The translations under genes were made by a program, and so were the position numbers. A stretch of DNA of 64,000 nucleotides from Collinsella aerofaciens (GTDB lineage Bacteria > Actinomycetota > Coriobacteriia > Coriobacteriales > Coriobacteriaceae), in contig NZ_JAQLFL010000008.1 of NCBI RefSeq assembly GCF_028206995.1, forward strand, positions 1-64,000, read 5' to 3'. Numbering within the stretch: the first letter of the stretch is position 1; every line of letters begins with the position of its first letter. The notes under the pieces were generated by a model. That model was not told where the DNA came from. It saw only the letters and a list, made by a program, of their open reading frames with translations, and did no database searches. Shown here piece by piece: positions 49,762-58,603 of this stretch.

Positions 49762-51345
49762 TTACAGCTCGTAGAGCGTGGTGAACTTGTCCTGCAGGTA
49801 GCTGCAGTAGTAGCGGGCATCGAACGCCATGCCGCACGCGCCCTTGATGAGCTCCGGCGCGTCCTTGGCGCGGCCCCACTGCCAAATGTGCTCGCCCAGC
49901 CAGGCGCGGACGGGTGTCAGGTCGCCGCTCGCACAGGCGCCGTTGAGGTCGACACCGTCGCGGCACATGGCCGGCATAAACATGGCGTCGTAGGCGCTGC
50001 CCAGCGCATAGGTGGGGAAGTAGCCAAACGAGCCGCCGCTCCAGTGCGTATCCTGTAGGCAGCCGTGCGTGTCGTCGGGAACGGGAATGCCCAGGTACTC
50101 ATCCATGAAGCGGTTCCAAAGCGCGGGGATATCCTTGGCTGTGGCCTCGCCGGCAAACAGCATGCGCTCGATCTCGTAGCGCACCATAACGTGCAGCGGA
50201 TAGGTGAGCTCGTCGGCCTCGGTGCGGATCAGCGAAGGCTGCGCGATGTTCACGGCGTGGTAGAGCGTGTCCTCGTCGACGTCGCCGTAGACCTCGGGTG
50301 CGTGGCGGCGCAGCACCTCGAGCAGCGGTCCCATAAAGGCGCGGCTGCGACCCACGGTGTTCTCGAAAAAGCGGCTCTGGCTCTCGTGGATGCCCATGGA
50401 GGTGCCGCCCTCAAGACAGGTGCGCGCATAGGCGGGATTGACGCCCAGCTCGTACATGGCGTGTCCCGCTTCGTGGATGATGCTGTAGACGTTGGAGATG
50501 CAATCGTCCTCGTAGATGTGTGTCGCGATGCGCGCGTCACCCACGGCAAAGCCCTCGCTAAACGGGTGCTCGGTAAAGGCAAGCGTGGTGTCGTTCAGGT
50601 TCAGGCCGACGAGCTTCATAAGGTCGAAGCTCATGGCGCGCTGGGCGGCCTCGGGCACGCGGGCGTGCAAAAAGTCGGCAGCGGGCTGCTGGCCGCGCTC
50701 GCCGATAGCGTGCACGAGCGGCACGACCGTCGCCTTGACCTCATCGCAAAACGCATCGAAGCTCTCGGCAGAAAGGCCGCGCTCGTACTGGTCGAGCCAA
50801 ACGTCGTATGGGTCGCGCTTGGGGTCCATGAGTTCGGCCTGATGCTTAAGTTGGGCGACGATTTTATCCACATAGGGCTCAAAACTCGCCCAGTCGTTGG
50901 CCGTCTTGGCCTTGTGCCACACGGCATCGGCCTCGCAGGTGAGCCTGGTCCAGGCCTCGGCCTCCTCGGTAGGAATAACGCTTGCCTCGCGCTGGTCGCG
51001 GCCGAGCACGCGGATCTCGTCAAGCAGCTGCGGGTCGTCGATCTTGCCGCCGGCGACGGTCTCGCGTGCCAGCGAGTGCACGAGTTCGACAGACTTCTCG
51101 CTGGTCAGTAGCTTGTGATGCTCGCCGGCAAGCGTGCCCATGGCGTCAGCACGGGCGGCAGCACCGTTGGCAGGAGCAATCGTCGCTCCATCGAACTCGG
51201 CAATCTTGAGCAGGTACTCGCGAGTCCACAGCTTGCCCTCGAGTTTGCGGAACTTTTTGACGGCCTTGTCGACTTTAGCAACCTTGACGCCCTTGGCAGC
51301 TTTTGCCACGGCGGCCTTGGCCTTCTTATCGAGTTTCTTTCCCAT
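49762..51345 (-). CDS. M32 carboxypeptidase (Taq type)
   Basis: A 527-aa zinc carboxypeptidase. The zinc motif is HEAGH (in YSIIHEAGHAMYELG, about residues 292-300) and the family motifs HESQSRFFEN and EADELTYPLHVM follow. A Lys/Ala-rich N-terminal extension of about 35 residues is longer than usual. It trims C-terminal amino acids from peptides in the cytoplasm. The start follows a minus-strand taaggat site. Confidence 0.94.
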   Translation of the reverse strand: MGKKLDKKAKAAVAKAAKGVKVAKVDKAVKKFRKLEGKLWTREYLLKIAEFDGATIAPANGAAARADAMGTLAGEHHKLLTSEKSVELVHSLARETVAGGKIDDPQLLDEIRVLGRDQREASVIPTEEAEAWTRLTCEADAVWHKAKTANDWASFEPYVDKIVAQLKHQAELMDPKRDPYDVWLDQYERGLSAESFDAFCDEVKATVVPLVHAIGERGQQPAADFLHARVPEAAQRAMSFDLMKLVGLNLNDTTLAFTEHPFSEGFAVGDARIATHIYEDDCISNVYSIIHEAGHAMYELGVNPAYARTCLEGGTSMGIHESQSRFFENTVGRSRAFMGPLLEVLRRHAPEVYGDVDEDTLYHAVNIAQPSLIRTEADELTYPLHVMVRYEIERMLFAGEATAKDIPALWNRFMDEYLGIPVPDDTHGCLQDTHWSGGSFGYFPTYALGSAYDAMFMPAMCRDGVDLNGACASGDLTPVRAWLGEHIWQWGRAKDAPELIKGACGMAFDARYYCSYLQDKFTTLYEL

Positions 51346-51484
51346 ACCGTATCCTTAATCTCGCAGGCCGAGCGCCTCGGGTGGGCGCGCGGCCAGTTTG
51401 CACAGCTACCCGCCTTGTACCCAGCACGAACAAAACGGAACACGGCGATATGCTCGCAGAATGTGTTATCCTATAGCCCAATGC

Positions 51485-51764
51485 GTTGACGGAGAGGGTT
51501 TTGCCCGCCGCGTCGCCGGCAAGAGAGGGAAGGTCATGGGCTGCAAGCCTTCCTGCGGTGGCAAGGGCTAAGCGTTCACTCCCGAGCAGCAACCTCAACG
51601 GGCACGCGGCCAGCGGCAGCAAAGTCTCAGTAGGGAAGCCGTGAGCCTCGCGACAAGAGGCACAGAGTGGGCGCGGCGGGCCAGACATCCGCCGGGTCAA
51701 ACAAGGTGGTACCGCGGAATTCAACCGTCCTTGGGCAATGTACATGCCCGAGGGCGGTTTTTTT
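51485..51764 (+). promoter_or_regulatory. T-box riboswitch upstream of pheST
   Basis: The T-box sequence AAGGTGGTACCGCGG (51703-51717) is followed by a terminator (stem 51725-51737 with 51745-51757, then T7). Stem I features include AAGAGAGGG (51521) and GGCTGCAAGCC (51539). The likely specifier codon is TTC (phenylalanine) near 51575 in GCGTTCACTCCC. Uncharged tRNA-Phe would stabilise the antiterminator and switch on pheST. A possible -10 element TATCCT lies at 51467-51472. Confidence 0.88.
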
Positions 51765-51849
51765 GTTACCGAACCGGGCCGCGCATCCGCAACATCGGGC
51801 GGCGTCAGCCGTCCCGGAGCGCGGATGCGCGAGAGACGAAAGGGAAGAC

Positions 51850-52926
51850 ATGAGTCTGATTGATGATCTGGTCAAACTCGAGGAAGAGGCCAAGGAGCTC
51901 GTCGCAGGCGCCGACGACGCCGCCAAGCTCGAGGCTGCGCGCGTTGAGCTACTCGGTCGCAAGGGCCGTATCACCGGCCTGATGCGCATGATGGGCAAGC
52001 TCGCCCCCGAGGATCGTCCCGTGATGGGTAAGCGCGCCAACGAGATGCGCCAGCTGATCGAGGGCATGCTCGACGAGCGCACCACCGAGATGAAGGCCGC
52101 CGCCCTCAAGCACGCGCTCGAGCACGAGGCCGTCGACATCACGCTGCCGGGCATCCGTCCGCAGATCGGTCACCAGCACCTGATCAAGCAGATCATCGAG
52201 GAGGCCGAGGACATCTTCTGCGGCATCGGCTACACCGTCGAGTCCGGCCCCATGGTCGACACCTCCTACTACAACTTCACCGCGCTCAACGCCCCCATGG
52301 ATCACCCGAGCCGCTCGGCCCGCGATACTTTCTACGTGGTCGACAACAACCCCGGCAGCGTCGCGCACCCCGAGGCTCACGCCCACGGTGAGTCCGATGT
52401 GCTGCTGCGCACCCAGACCTCGGGCGTGCAGATCCACACCATGGAGTCGCAGAAGCCGCCCATCTACATGATCTGCCCGGGCACCGTCTACCGTCCCGAC
52501 ACGGCCGATGCCTGCCACCTGCCTCAGTTCAACCAGATCGAGGGCCTGGTCGTCGACGAAGGTATCACCTTTGGCGACCTTAAGGGTACGCTCGACTACT
52601 TTGTTAAGTGCATGTTTGGCGAGGACCGCAAGACGCGTTACCGCCCGCACTTCTTCCCCTTCACCGAGCCGAGCTGCGAGGTGGACGTGAGCTGCCACGT
52701 GTGCGGCGGCAAGGGCTGCAACTTCTGCAAGCACAGCGGCTGGATCGAGATCCTGGGCTGTGGCATGGTCGACCCCAACGTCCTGATCAACTGCGGCATC
52801 GATCCCGAGAAGTACACCGGCTTCGCCTTTGGTATTGGCGCCGAGCGCGTCGCGGCCCTGCGCTACGACCTGCCCGACCTCAGAACTCTCATGACGGGCG
52901 ATATGCGTTTCTTGAATCAGTTCTAG
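51850..52926 (+). CDS. pheS: Phenylalanyl-tRNA synthetase alpha subunit
   Basis: A 358-aa class II synthetase subunit that forms an alpha2-beta2 enzyme with PheT. An N-terminal coiled coil (about residues 1-85) is followed by the catalytic core: motif 2 in GTVYRPDTADACHLPQFNQIEG and motif 3 in GFAFGIGAERVA. The ATG at 51850 is preferred over upstream in-frame codons inside the T-box. Regulation by the T-box is clear. Confidence 0.97.
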   Translation: MSLIDDLVKLEEEAKELVAGADDAAKLEAARVELLGRKGRITGLMRMMGKLAPEDRPVMGKRANEMRQLIEGMLDERTTEMKAAALKHALEHEAVDITLPGIRPQIGHQHLIKQIIEEAEDIFCGIGYTVESGPMVDTSYYNFTALNAPMDHPSRSARDTFYVVDNNPGSVAHPEAHAHGESDVLLRTQTSGVQIHTMESQKPPIYMICPGTVYRPDTADACHLPQFNQIEGLVVDEGITFGDLKGTLDYFVKCMFGEDRKTRYRPHFFPFTEPSCEVDVSCHVCGGKGCNFCKHSGWIEILGCGMVDPNVLINCGIDPEKYTGFAFGIGAERVAALRYDLPDLRTLMTGDMRFLNQF

Positions 52927-52934
52927 GCTGCGGC

Positions 52935-53027
52935 TTGCCCAAGCACGGCACCTCGGCGCTCATTCGTCGCTTGCGTACCAAAGTACGCGGCGCTCCTCTT
53001 TCGGGCCGATCTGCCGCACTTGGACAA
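52935..53027. repeat. Foldback element, conserved-core family D, copy 2
   Basis: Imperfect 16-nt arms (52935-52950 and 53012-53027, three mismatches) enclose a core at 52964-53006 that begins TCGTCGCTTGCGTACC and ends CTTTCGGGCC, close to the core of the copy at 13587. It is unusual in lying inside the pheS-pheT operon (184-nt gap). Confidence 0.8.
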
Positions 53028-53110
53028 CCCTCGCTTTGTAAGGAATGTTCACAAAGTTGATGTTTCCACCTGCATCTCTTCGCAGGCTTTCAGTATGAAA
53101 GGAGAGCTAG

Positions 53111-55564
53111 ATGCGTGTTTCTTACGACTGGCTCAAGACCATGATCGATATTCCGGAGGATCCCAAGACCCTTTCGGACGAATATATCCGTACCGGCACC
53201 GAGGTCGAGGCGATCGACACCGTGGGCGAGTCCTTCGACCACGTGGTGACTGCCAAGGTGCTCACCAAGACCCCGCACCCCGATAGCGACCACATGTATG
53301 TGTGCTCGGTCGACGTGGGCGACAAGAACCTCGACGCCGACGGCAACCCCGTCCCGCTGCAGATCGTCTGCGGCGCGCAGAACTTTGAGGCCGGCGACCA
53401 CATCGTCACGGCCATGATCGGCGCTGTGCTTCCCGGCGACGTCAAGATCAAGAAGAGCAAGCTTCGCGGCGTCGTGTCCATGGGCATGAACTGCTCCGCG
53501 CGCGAGCTCGGCCTGGGCGGCGACCACTCCGGCATTATGATCCTGCCCGAGGATACGCCCTGCGGCATGCCGTTTGCCGAGTATGTGGGCTCGAGCGACA
53601 CCGTGCTCGACTGCGAGATCACGCCCAACCGCCCCGATTGCCTATCCATGATCGGCATGGCCCGCGAGACCGGCGCCATCTTCGATCGCGATTTCCACGT
53701 GGAGCTGCCCGCCATCAAGGCCGAGACCGGCCGCGCGACCGACGACGAGCTTTCGGTCGAGATTGCCGACGAGGGCCTGTGCGACCGCTATGTCGCCCGC
53801 ATCGTGCGCAACGTGAAGGTCGGCCCCTCGCCCGACTGGATGGTCAAGCGCCTTAACGCCCTGGGCGTGCGCCCGCACAACAACATCGTCGACATCACCA
53901 ACTATGTGATGATGCTCACCGGTCAGCCGCTGCACGCCTTTGACCTGGACACCTTTGCCGAGCGCGATGGCCACCGTCGCGTGGTGGTTCGCGCCGCCCA
54001 GCAGGATGAGAAGTTCACGACGCTCGACGGCGAGGAGCGCACGCTCGACGCCGGCATGGGCCTTATCACCGACGGCGAGCGTCCCGTGGCGTTGGCCGGC
54101 GTTATGGGCGGCATGGATTCCGAGATTGAGGACGACACCGTCGACGTGATGGTCGAAAGTGCCTGCTTCAACGCCGGTCGCACCTCGCACACCAGCCGCG
54201 ACCTGTCGCTGATCTCTGACGCCTCCATTCGCTTTGAGCGCCAGGTCGATGAGACCGGCTGCGTGGATGTGGCCAACGTTACCTGCGCGCTCATCGAGGA
54301 GATCGCCGGCGGCGAGGTCGCTCCCGGCTACGTCGACGTGTTCCCCGCGCCCAAGACCATCGACAGCATCAAGCTGCGCCTGGCCCGCGTGCATGCCATC
54401 TGCGGCGCCGACATCGAGCCCGACTTTATCGAGCGTTCGCTCACCCGCCTGGGCTGCACCGTCGAGCGCGACGGCGAGGACTTTATGGTCACTCCGCCGA
54501 GCTTCCGCCCCGACCTGCCGCGCGAGATCGATCTGATTGAGGAGGTCCTGCGCCTGTGGGGCATGGGCCGCGTGACGGCGACCATCCCGGCCGCCAAGAA
54601 CCACATCGGCGGTCTGACCCGCGAGCAGAAGCTCACCCGCAAGGTCGGCGAGATCCTGCGCGCCTGCGGCCTCAACGAGACCACGACCTTTGGCTTTGCC
54701 GCCCCGGGCGACCTGGAGAAGATCGGCATGTCCACCGAGGGCCGCGGCTGCCCCGTGGTGCTCATGAATCCGCTGGTGGCCGAGCAGACCGAGATGCGTC
54801 GCTCGCTGCTGCCGGGCCTGCTGCAATCCGTGGCCTATAACGAGGCCCACGGCACGCCCAACGTGCACCTGTACGAGGTCGGCAGCCTGTTCCACGGCCG
54901 CGAGAATGCCAGCCTGCCCAAGGAGACCAAGTCCGTGGCGGGCGTGCTCTCGGGCCAGTGGAGCGAGCAGTCTTGGAGCATGAAGTACCGCAAGCTGCGT
55001 TTCTTCTTTGGCAAGGGCATTGTCGAGGAGCTGCTCGCCCAGCTGCGTATCGAGAAGGTCCGCTTCCGTCCCGCCGAGGGCGAGGGCTATGCCTTCTTGC
55101 AGCCGGGTCGCGCCGCCGAGGTTCTGTCCGGCGGTACCGTGCTGGGCTGGGTCGGCGAGATCCACCCCGAGGCGCGCGAGGCGATGGGCATCGATGAGGT
55201 CGTCGTTGCCTTTGAGCTCGACCTGGACAAGCTGATCAAGGGCGCCCGCAATCAGGAGAACTACCGCGAGTTCTCGCAGTACCCTGCCGTTGAGCACGAC
55301 CTTGCTATCGTAGTCGACAATACTGTGACCTGCGAGGATCTTGAGCGCCGTATTACCAGTGCCGGCGGCAAGCTGCTCGAGGGCGTGCGCCTGTTCGACG
55401 TCTACCGCGATCCCATCCGCATCGGAGCAGGCAAAAAGTCCATGGCCTTTGCGCTTACGTATCGCTCCGACGACCACACGCTCACCAGCGAAGAGGTCGA
55501 GAAGGCGCACCAGAAGATTGTCACCAAGGTGTGCAAGGGCGTAAACGGCGAGGTCCGCGGCTAG
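53111..55564 (+). CDS. pheT: Phenylalanyl-tRNA synthetase beta subunit
   Basis: An 817-aa subunit with an N-terminal tRNA-binding EMAP/OB domain (about residues 40-155), B3/B4 editing domain, B5 domain (PDLPREIDLIEEVLRLWG) and the C-terminal anticodon-binding FDX domain (FDVYRDPIRIGAGKKSMAFALTYR). The length is normal. It is expressed with pheS under the T-box, but a foldback element separates the two. Confidence 0.97.
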   Translation: MRVSYDWLKTMIDIPEDPKTLSDEYIRTGTEVEAIDTVGESFDHVVTAKVLTKTPHPDSDHMYVCSVDVGDKNLDADGNPVPLQIVCGAQNFEAGDHIVTAMIGAVLPGDVKIKKSKLRGVVSMGMNCSARELGLGGDHSGIMILPEDTPCGMPFAEYVGSSDTVLDCEITPNRPDCLSMIGMARETGAIFDRDFHVELPAIKAETGRATDDELSVEIADEGLCDRYVARIVRNVKVGPSPDWMVKRLNALGVRPHNNIVDITNYVMMLTGQPLHAFDLDTFAERDGHRRVVVRAAQQDEKFTTLDGEERTLDAGMGLITDGERPVALAGVMGGMDSEIEDDTVDVMVESACFNAGRTSHTSRDLSLISDASIRFERQVDETGCVDVANVTCALIEEIAGGEVAPGYVDVFPAPKTIDSIKLRLARVHAICGADIEPDFIERSLTRLGCTVERDGEDFMVTPPSFRPDLPREIDLIEEVLRLWGMGRVTATIPAAKNHIGGLTREQKLTRKVGEILRACGLNETTTFGFAAPGDLEKIGMSTEGRGCPVVLMNPLVAEQTEMRRSLLPGLLQSVAYNEAHGTPNVHLYEVGSLFHGRENASLPKETKSVAGVLSGQWSEQSWSMKYRKLRFFFGKGIVEELLAQLRIEKVRFRPAEGEGYAFLQPGRAAEVLSGGTVLGWVGEIHPEAREAMGIDEVVVAFELDLDKLIKGARNQENYREFSQYPAVEHDLAIVVDNTVTCEDLERRITSAGGKLLEGVRLFDVYRDPIRIGAGKKSMAFALTYRSDDHTLTSEEVEKAHQKIVTKVCKGVNGEVRG

Positions 55565-55673
55565 GTTCCGCGCTGGGGTATGGGTCAGCGGTGGCTGCCG
55601 CTGAGTCCTACGTGATTGCTATGCTCGGTATAAGGTACCGTTGAGCCTGCATATATGACACGCGCATTACATA

Positions 55674-55707
55674 ACGGCGTGCTGCTTTGTCGGCAGTGCG
55701 CCGTTTT
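55674..55707 (+). terminator. Terminator after pheT
   Basis: ACGGCGTGCTGC pairs with GCAGTGCGCCGT (55674-55685 with 55693-55704), followed by TTT. The -35 box of the next promoter lies in its loop region. Confidence 0.8.
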
Positions 55708-55715
55708 GCTATGAT
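55687..55715 (+). promoter_or_regulatory. Promoter of the ECF metal transporter operon
   Basis: TTGTCG (55687-55692) and TATGAT (55710-55715) are separated by 17 bp. The predicted start (about 55722) immediately precedes the NikR-like palindrome. Confidence 0.65.
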
Positions 55716-55725
55716 AGCCCGCGGC

Positions 55726-55753
55726 GTGTTACGAATCTGACAATACGTAACAC
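55726..55753. promoter_or_regulatory. NikR-like operator GTGTTAC-N14-GTAACAC
   Basis: A perfect 7+7 inverted repeat separated by 14 nt. The same half-site and spacing have been described for NikR sites in some deltaproteobacteria. Its position over the transcription start suits repression. No nikR gene is in the window. The match points to nickel rather than cobalt for the transporter. Confidence 0.65.
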
Positions 55754-55810
55754 TGGCAAGGTGATTTAAGCGGCGTTGCAATTCTGTGCGCCGATAACCG
55801 GGAGGCGTAC

Positions 55811-56896
55811 ATGCACATTCCAGATAATTATCTGTCCCCGCAGACCGATGCCGTGCTGGCGTTGGCGATGGTGCCCGTTTGGGTTCACTGCATCAAGAAG
55901 GTGCGTGCCACGCTCGATCGCGAGCATATGGCGTTCCTGGGCATCTGCGCCGCATTCTCCTTCTTGCTCATGATGTTCAACGTGCCGCTGCCCGGCGGTA
56001 CCACGGGTCACGCCGTCGGCGGCGCGCTCATCGCGCTGTTGTTGGGCCCGGAGGCCGCTGCCATTGCCGTCTCGGTCGCGCTGGCGCTGCAGGCGCTGCT
56101 ATTTGGCGACGGCGGCGTTCTGTCGTTTGGCGCCAACTGCTTTAACATGGCCTTTGTGCTGCCGTTTGCCGCTGCTATCGTGTTCCGTGCGCTCAACAGC
56201 CGTCTGTACGACAAAAGCTGGGGCACCTCGGTTTCGGCCATCGTAAGCGGCTGGGTCGGCCTGTGCCTGGCGGCCCTGTGCGCAGCAATCGAGTTTGGTA
56301 TTCAGCCGATGCTCTTTACCAACGCTTCGGGCGCGCCGCTGTATTGCCCCTTCCCGTTGTCTGTGGCTATTCCGGCCATGTTGATCCCGCATATGCTGGT
56401 TGCCGGCGTGGTCGAGGGCGTGGCGACGGCTGCGATCTACGGTTTCATTAAGAAGACGGCGCCGAGCATTATCGTCGGGCCCGAGGCCGTCGATGGCCAG
56501 CTTGCTGCCGAGGGCGCTGCTGCCAAGAAGACCTCGCTGGTCCCCACGCTCATCTTGGTTGCCGTGCTTGTCGTGGCCACGCCGCTGGGCCTGCTGGCCA
56601 CGGGTGACGCCTGGGGTGAGTGGGACGCTGAGGGCGCCGCGACCGCCGTTCAGGAGGCTGGTGACAACAGCCTGCAGGCTTCGGTCGGTCTCGATACCCC
56701 GACCTTTGCCGATGCGCTGCCCACGGGCGATTACCTGCAGGCCTATTCCGAGGAGCAGGGTCTTGGCTTTGCCGGTCAGGCTGCCATGTATATCCTTTCC
56801 GGTGTGATTGGCGTGGCGGTGCTCACCATCGCATTCCGTCTGATCTCGCTGACGGTTAAGGAAAGCGGTGCTCATGGCAATAGCCGAGCTGCCTAG
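55811..56896 (+). CDS. ECF transporter CbiM/NikM-type component with fused NikN/L-like tail
   Basis: A 361-aa membrane protein. It starts MHIPDNYLSP; the N-terminal His2 is a metal ligand in this family. Seven hydrophobic segments with GTTGHAVGGALIALLLGP follow, then a linker and a C-terminal domain with TPLGLLATGDAWGEW and one helix, as in NikMN/CbiMN fusions. It binds Ni2+ or Co2+ for the ATPase module encoded next. No cobalamin riboswitch was seen upstream; the NikR-like site favours nickel. Confidence 0.88.
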   Translation: MHIPDNYLSPQTDAVLALAMVPVWVHCIKKVRATLDREHMAFLGICAAFSFLLMMFNVPLPGGTTGHAVGGALIALLLGPEAAAIAVSVALALQALLFGDGGVLSFGANCFNMAFVLPFAAAIVFRALNSRLYDKSWGTSVSAIVSGWVGLCLAALCAAIEFGIQPMLFTNASGAPLYCPFPLSVAIPAMLIPHMLVAGVVEGVATAAIYGFIKKTAPSIIVGPEAVDGQLAAEGAAAKKTSLVPTLILVAVLVVATPLGLLATGDAWGEWDAEGAATAVQEAGDNSLQASVGLDTPTFADALPTGDYLQAYSEEQGLGFAGQAAMYILSGVIGVAVLTIAFRLISLTVKESGAHGNSRAA

Positions 56897-57710
56897 TTGG
56901 CTTGCGGCCGAGGAGCGATATGAGCCCGTGGGGGCTCGGCATCGCGTAATGCAACAGAACGTCCTGCACCTGGCGAGCCTGCTTGAGCGGGTTCGCCTGG
57001 GCGGCGGCGCACACGAGGGCGGGTCGATGATCGACCGCGCCCTTTCTTCCGTTTCGGCGCCGGTGCGTTTGGTGGGGATGCTCGTTTGCGTTCTGTGCGT
57101 GTGTCTGACGCAGAGCCCGCTGTACCTCATGTTGATGGCGGCGATCGCGTTGGTGCTGGTCGCGGTGCGCCCCGTACGCGGGCTGGGCGCTACCTTTATG
57201 CCGGCGTTGGCTGCTGCGGGGTTTGCCGTGGTTCTGGCACTGCCTGCCCTGCTGCTGGGCGCTTCTGCCACGGGTGCCATGCTTAAGATTGCACTCAAAA
57301 CGTTCATTAACGTGTCGCTGGTACTGGGCGTTTCGTGGACCCTCACGTGGAGCCGCATGTCGGCGGCGCTCAAGATGCTGCGCCTGCCCGACGAGGTTAT
57401 CTTTACGTTTGATATGGCGCTCAAGCACATCGAGGTGCTGGGCCGAACGGCGCACGATCTGTGCGAATCGGTCATGCTGCGCAGCGTTGGCCGTGCGCCT
57501 GAGGGGTTTTCGCGTACCGATTCGATCGCGGGTATCATGGGCATGACCTTTATTAAGGCGATGGAATGCAGCCGCGCGATGGACGAGGCCATGCTCTGCC
57601 GTGGGTTTGCCGGCGCGTATCCGACGCCCGCTCGCAGCTCTTTTGGCTGGCGCGATGCGGTTTATGCGGCCGTTGTGGTGCTGCTCGCCGTGTTGTGCGC
57701 GGTGCTGTAG
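56874..57710 (+). CDS. ECF transporter T component (CbiQ/EcfT type)
   Basis: A 278-aa protein overlapping the previous gene by 23 nt. The N-terminal 60 residues are soluble, then four to five helices, and the coupling motif AMDEAMLCRGF (of the A-x-x-x-R-G type, about residues 242-252) that contacts the ATPases. It couples ATP hydrolysis to metal entry. The ATG at 56874 with aaggaaag at about 8 nt is chosen; GTG 56868 is possible. Confidence 0.9.
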   Translation: MAIAELPSWLAAEERYEPVGARHRVMQQNVLHLASLLERVRLGGGAHEGGSMIDRALSSVSAPVRLVGMLVCVLCVCLTQSPLYLMLMAAIALVLVAVRPVRGLGATFMPALAAAGFAVVLALPALLLGASATGAMLKIALKTFINVSLVLGVSWTLTWSRMSAALKMLRLPDEVIFTFDMALKHIEVLGRTAHDLCESVMLRSVGRAPEGFSRTDSIAGIMGMTFIKAMECSRAMDEAMLCRGFAGAYPTPARSSFGWRDAVYAAVVVLLAVLCAVL

Positions 57711-57754
57711 CGCGGGCGGTCGATCCGTCGATGTGAATAGGGAAGGGCGACGTT

Positions 57755-58525
57755 TTGGTAAACGATACGAATGACGCGATGGGCGCGAGCGGTGCTGCTG
57801 GCGCCGAGACAACGCCGCTCATCGAGTTTCGCGACGTGGTGTTTTCCTATGCGGGCCATACGGTGGTCGATGGCGTTTCGCTGCAGGTGGGCCGTGGGGA
57901 GCTCGTTGCCCTGCTGGGTCCCAACGGCTGCGGCAAGACGACGATCATGCGCCTTATCAACGGCCTTGAGCTCGCGGACGCGGGCACGTATCTGTTTGAC
58001 GGGCATGCGGTCGATGCGGCATATCTCAAGGATTCTGCGACGGCCCAGCGGTTCCATCAGCGCGTGGGCTTTGTGTTCCAAAACGCCGATGCGCAGCTCT
58101 TTTGTGCCACGGTCGGCGAGGAAGTTGCGTTTGGCCCGGCTCAAATGGGGCTGCCGGCAGACGAGCTCGAGCGCCGCGTCCGCGATGCCATGGAGCTGTT
58201 CCAGGTGGCCGATCTGGTCGATGCCTCGCCTTATCAGCTTTCGGGCGGGCAAAAGAAGCGCGTTGCGCTGGCTGCCATCGTGTCGATGAACCCCGATATC
58301 CTGGTGCTCGACGAGCCTACCAACGGACTTGACGAAGACTCGTGCGACATCGTGGTCAACTTTCTACTGGCCTATGTTGCTGCCGGTAAGACGGTCTTGA
58401 TGAGCACGCATCATCAGGATTTGGTGCGACGCCTGGGTGCCCGCGCCATCTATATCGATCGATATCACCACGTGGTCGCGGCACCCGTGGCATCGTATGG
58501 AACCGAAAGCGGCACTGCGGAATAG
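57755..58525 (+). CDS. ECF transporter ATPase (CbiO/NikO type)
   Basis: A 256-aa ABC ATPase. Walker A GPNGCGKTT (about residues 54-62), Q-loop FVFQNADAQLFCATV, signature LSGGQKKRV, Walker B ILVLDEPTNGLD and switch His in MSTHHQD are all intact. The TTG start at 57755 follows agggaaggg. With the two preceding genes it gives a complete metal importer; a single ATPase gene implies a homodimer. Confidence 0.92.
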   Translation: MVNDTNDAMGASGAAGAETTPLIEFRDVVFSYAGHTVVDGVSLQVGRGELVALLGPNGCGKTTIMRLINGLELADAGTYLFDGHAVDAAYLKDSATAQRFHQRVGFVFQNADAQLFCATVGEEVAFGPAQMGLPADELERRVRDAMELFQVADLVDASPYQLSGGQKKRVALAAIVSMNPDILVLDEPTNGLDEDSCDIVVNFLLAYVAAGKTVLMSTHHQDLVRRLGARAIYIDRYHHVVAAPVASYGTESGTAE

Positions 58526-58603
58526 TTGCTGCGTAGTAGGGCTGCGGCCGCGCGCGTGGCTTGCCGTGAATGGTATAGTTATCCGGGTTTTACGGGGGTG
58601 GCT

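Noticed and set aside
51536-51571. Short frame MGCKPSCGGKG with an apparent ribosome site
   Set aside because: Its bases coincide with conserved Stem I elements of the T-box (AAGAGAGGG and GGCTGCAAGCC), so the frame is most simply a coincidence.
55565-55810. Cobalamin riboswitch upstream of the CbiM-type gene
   Set aside because: No B12-box-like sequence was seen; the spacer is explained by a terminator, promoter and palindrome.
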